NCBI RefSeq assembly: GCF_000204055.1
Contig: NW_006768815.1
Location: 664,219 to 675,134 of the forward strand
Length of the DNA stretch: 10,916 nt
Direction of reading: 5' to 3'
Origin: Melampsora larici-populina 98AG31
Lineage: Eukaryota > Basidiomycota > Pucciniomycetes > Pucciniales > Melampsoraceae
Program-made: the position numbers and the translations under genes
Notes under the pieces: model-generated
What the model was told of the DNA's origin: nothing
The model's database searches: none
The model's input: the letters and a program-made list of their open reading frames with translations, nothing else
In this document: one piece after another, positions 8,297 through 10,916 of the stretch
How positions within the stretch are numbered: position 1 is the first letter of the stretch
Layout: every line of letters starts with the position of its first letter

Positions 8297-9144
8297 ATCA
8301 CACTACACTTTATTAACAAAATCAATACACTACACAACACCACACTACACTTCATTAACAAAATGAAAACACAACACTACACTATTAATGAAAGTAATTA
8401 CACTACACTAATAAAACAAATCAAACACACTACACTACACTACACTATTAATGAAAGTAATTACACTACACTAATAAAACAAATCAAACACACTACACTA
8501 CACTATTAAAATGAAAACACTACACAACACTCAAAAATGAAATTCATTACACTACACTAATAAAACAAATCAAACACGCTACAAACTTGAAATTCACTAC
8601 ACAACATCATTAAAATGAAAACACTACACAACACTCAAAAATGAAATTCATTACACTACACTAATAAAACAAATCAAACACGCTACAAACTTGAAATTCA
8701 CTACACAACATCATTAAAATAAAAACACTACACAACACTCAAAAATGAAATTCACTACACTACACTAATAAAACAAATCAAACACGCTACAAACTTGAAA
8801 TTCACTACACTACACTATTAAAATGAAAACACTACACAACACTCAAAAATGAAATTCATTACACTACACTAATAAAACACATCAAACACGCTACAAACTT
8901 GTAATTCACTACACAACATCATTAAAATAAAAACACTACACAACACTCAAAAATGAAATTCACTACACTACACTAATCAAACACATCAAATACACTACAA
9001 ACTTGAAATTCACCACACAACATCATTAAAATAAAAACACTACACAACACTCAAAAATGAAATTCATTACACTACACTACTCAAATAAGTCAATTTGACA
9101 TTTACCACACCACACTATGAAAATAACTACACCTCACTACACTT
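8297..9144. repeat. Satellite array 1: CACTACACT-type, 104-bp higher-order unit
   Basis: The plus strand is almost free of G and is built from CACTACACT, ACACAAC and AATAAAACAAATCAAAC words. TCAAAAATGAAATTCA occurs at 8531, 8635, 8739, 8843, 8947 and 9051, exactly 104 bases apart each time. The left part has a different period: ATTAATGAAAGTAATTA at 8384 and 8447, 63 bases apart. Copies at 8739 and 8947 share variants (AAAATAAAAAC before, ATTCACTAC after) that the copy at 8843 lacks, hinting at a 208-bp dimer. No protein or RNA gene is seen. Edges are approximate. Confidence 0.95.
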
Positions 9145-9615
9145 TTGACCAAAAAAAAAAAAAGTTATCAATTTTCCGAAAATTGCAGGATAGTTGCTCC
9201 TCATATGCCTGACTCCATATATGTTCACGGTTTATCTGTAGCATCACTGGTACTTGAGTTATTGAGCGCGCAAAAAGCAAATCCCAAGTAAAATTTTTTG
9301 TTTTGCTCATAGCTTCAAATCTTGTTTATGAACTTTGAATTTTCAATGTTTTTCTAAACTCTCCACATCATTGTGCATGTTTTCATACCCTACAAGTCTG
9401 GTTTATCTTAACTCGTTCTATGTGTAATAAAAAGTCGGTTGTTCATCGATATTTGATGCGTTAAGCGTTTGTGTGTTTTTACAGAGTTAGAGTAGCGATT
9501 TGAATTTGATAACAATGTAAAACATATTTGACACCTTTAGACCTTATTCTGATTGTAGTTTCAAGGAATGGTTGTATAAAAAAAGATATTTAACTAAGTT
9601 GTTGTCCTATGATGC
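9145..9615. other. Spacer between satellite array 1 and the 5S rRNA gene
   Basis: No gene is seen. A 13-base poly-A tract (9151-9163) follows the array directly, then a short perfect palindrome AATTTTC-C-GAAAATT (9170-9184). The remainder is unique-looking AT-rich sequence downstream of the 5S terminator. Confidence 0.6.
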
Positions 9616-9623
9616 AAAAAAAA
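9616..9623 (-). terminator. RNA polymerase III terminator (T8) of the 5S gene
   Basis: On the minus strand, a run of eight T residues begins six bases after the predicted 3' end of the 5S rRNA. Runs of four or more T on the non-template strand are the standard Pol III stop, and this one is strong. Confidence 0.85.
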
Positions 9624-9628
9624 CATAT

Positions 9629-9747
9629 ACCTGGGGCACCAGAGTATTCACACGTGGTCCCCCACCGCACTACTGACTCGGCCCTACAATGTTTGACTGC
9701 GCAGATCGGACGGGATGCGGTAAGTTCATTGTGGTATGGCCCCAGAT
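9629..9747 (-). rRNA. 5S ribosomal RNA gene
   Basis: This is the 5S rRNA of the large ribosomal subunit, transcribed by Pol III from an internal promoter. The minus strand contains the strongly conserved blocks ACCGCATCCCGTCCGATCTG, CGCAGTCAA and GCGGTGGGGGACCACGTG, which match the basidiomycete 5S pattern I know. The ends pair: 5' ATCTGGGG (9747-9740) with 3' CCCCAGGT (9636-9629), eight pairs with one wobble, giving 119 nt, the usual length. Helix II is also kept (ACAATG with CATTGT) although its sequence differs from the consensus I recall, which suggests compensatory change and a functional copy. A T8 terminator follows. It stands alone between two satellite arrays, as expected for dispersed fungal 5S genes; no other copy is visible here. 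Confidence 0.93.
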
Positions 9748-9825
9748 AACAGTCTTTACTATTTATTGGATTAATAGATATCTTACAATTCATTATTGCA
9801 CACTTAGACTATATTATTACACATT

Positions 9826-10916
9826 TATTAAGAACACCCTTATAATCATGTTAAGACTTTACCTATTTTACTGTACCCTTATATGGAAAGACTTGTATTT
9901 ATTCAGACCCTTATATTTAGTCAAACCCTTATATTTAATCAAACCCTTATATTTACCCAAATAATCATGAAGAGACACCCTTATATTATATGAATATATA
10001 ATTAAATACAATAGTCTAATATTTAATCAAACCCTTATATTTAATTCTATCATCATATGATATAAGAACACACCCTTGTGATTAGTTGTGCGCATTGATA
10101 CCTTTATATTTCAAAACCAACACCTTATAATGAATTATTAGACCCTTATAATTGATTAATTACACACACTCATATGTGGTACCCTTATATTATAATAACC
10201 CTTATAACTAAATGCGCACTCTTACATTTAATACCCTTATATGTTATTACCAACACCCTTATATTTAATTATATATAATACCCTTATGATTTAATACCAA
10301 CACCCTTATAATTAAATGCGCACTCTCACATTTAATACCCTTATAATTATATGCGCACTCTTACATTTAATACCCTTATATGTTATTACCAACACCCTTA
10401 TATTTAATTATATATAATACCCTTATATGTTAATACCAACACCCTTATATGTTAATACCAACACCCTTATAATTAAATGCGCACTCTCACATTTAATACC
10501 CTTATAATTAAATGTGCACTCTCACATTTAATACCCTTATAACTAAATGTGCACTCTTACATTTAATACCCTTATATGTAATTACCAACACCCTTATATT
10601 TAATTATATATAATACCCTTATGATTTAATACCAACACCCTTATAATTAAATGCGCACTCTCACATTTAACTTATAACTAAATGCGCACTCTTACATTTA
10701 ATACCCTTATATGTTATTACCATTACTCTTACATTCAATCATATATAATACCCTTATATTTATTTAAACTCAATACCCTTATACGTTATTACCAGCACCC
10801 TTATAATCAAATGCGCACTCTACCCTTATATTTAATTGCACCACATTAGAGTCTTATAGTCAATACCCTTATATTTAATTACATTAAATGTGCACTCAAT
10901 CATCACCACCCTATCA
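9826..10916. repeat. Satellite array 2: ACCCTTATA-based modular array, runs off the right edge
   Basis: More than thirty ACCCTTAT words (by eye) separate short AT-rich modules such as TTTAATTATATATAAT, ATGTTATTACCAAC and ATTAAATGCGCACTCTCAC. Modules are shuffled rather than in one fixed order. The ATG(C/T)GCACTC module repeats with 35-bp spacing (10316 to 10351, and 10477 to 10512 to 10547). A larger block starting ATGTTATTAC or a variant recurs at 10241, 10380, 10576 and 10711. The left end (9826-10080) is looser, with short TATTTAATCAAA-type spacers. It is not the telomere repeat (CCCTAA). No gene is seen. Confidence 0.93.

Noticed and set aside
8297..9144. CRISPR-like array
   Set aside because: The intervals are not unique spacers. 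The whole 104-bp unit repeats, and the surrounding genes are eukaryotic.
9590..9793. Minus-strand open frame of 67 codons
   Set aside because: It is the 5S rRNA gene read as protein.
9689..9964. 91-codon open frame ending in repeated PLYL(V/I)K units
   Set aside because: Its start overlaps the 5S gene, and its repeated peptide is just the translation of the ACCCTTATATTTA satellite.
9826..10916. Telomere repeat array
   Set aside because: The punctuation word is ACCCTTATA, not CCCTAA. Units are irregular and separated by AT-rich modules.

Overview
The window looks like repeat-rich nuclear DNA from a filamentous fungus, most probably a rust (Pucciniales, Basidiomycota). Three things point there. 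Short GT-AG introns of 63 and 88 bp join reading frames precisely. A two-exon gene of the transposon-associated 'Myb/SANT-like plus NAM-associated C-terminus' type, very abundant in rust genomes as I recall, lies on the minus strand. A 5S rRNA gene has a basidiomycete-like sequence. Genus and species cannot be fixed by eye. No intact protein-coding gene was found: both recognisable genes are broken.

Layout. 1-1009 (+) is the 3' part of a PIF/Harbinger-type DDE transposase gene that runs off the left edge. It carries an in-frame TAG and a probable C-terminal frameshift. 1010-3685 is AT-rich non-coding DNA with two small diverged tandem duplications. 3786-5525 (-) is a broken gene for a putative DNA-binding protein with a nuclear signal and a C-terminal coiled coil. 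It is interrupted by an in-frame TGA and then by a perfect 71-bp tandem duplication that shifts the frame. 5526-8296 has no convincing gene. It holds two abutting palindromes (6346-6403), several old direct repeats and two hairpins.

The right-hand 2.6 kb is satellite-like. 8297-9144 is a G-poor CACTACACT-type array with an exact 104-bp higher-order period. 9826 to the right edge is a second, unrelated-looking array built on ACCCTTATA, with a 35-bp hairpin-forming module. Between them, on the minus strand at 9629-9747, is a complete 119-nt 5S rRNA gene with conserved internal promoter sequences, paired ends and a T8 Pol III terminator.

The transposase and the minus-strand DNA-binding protein could be the two partners of one decayed Harbinger-type element (transposase plus Myb-like accessory protein), here in convergent orientation. 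That is inference: no terminal inverted repeats are visible because the left end lies outside the window. The main interest is the satellite/5S/satellite arrangement and a short junction segment (8266-8296) carrying motifs of both arrays.
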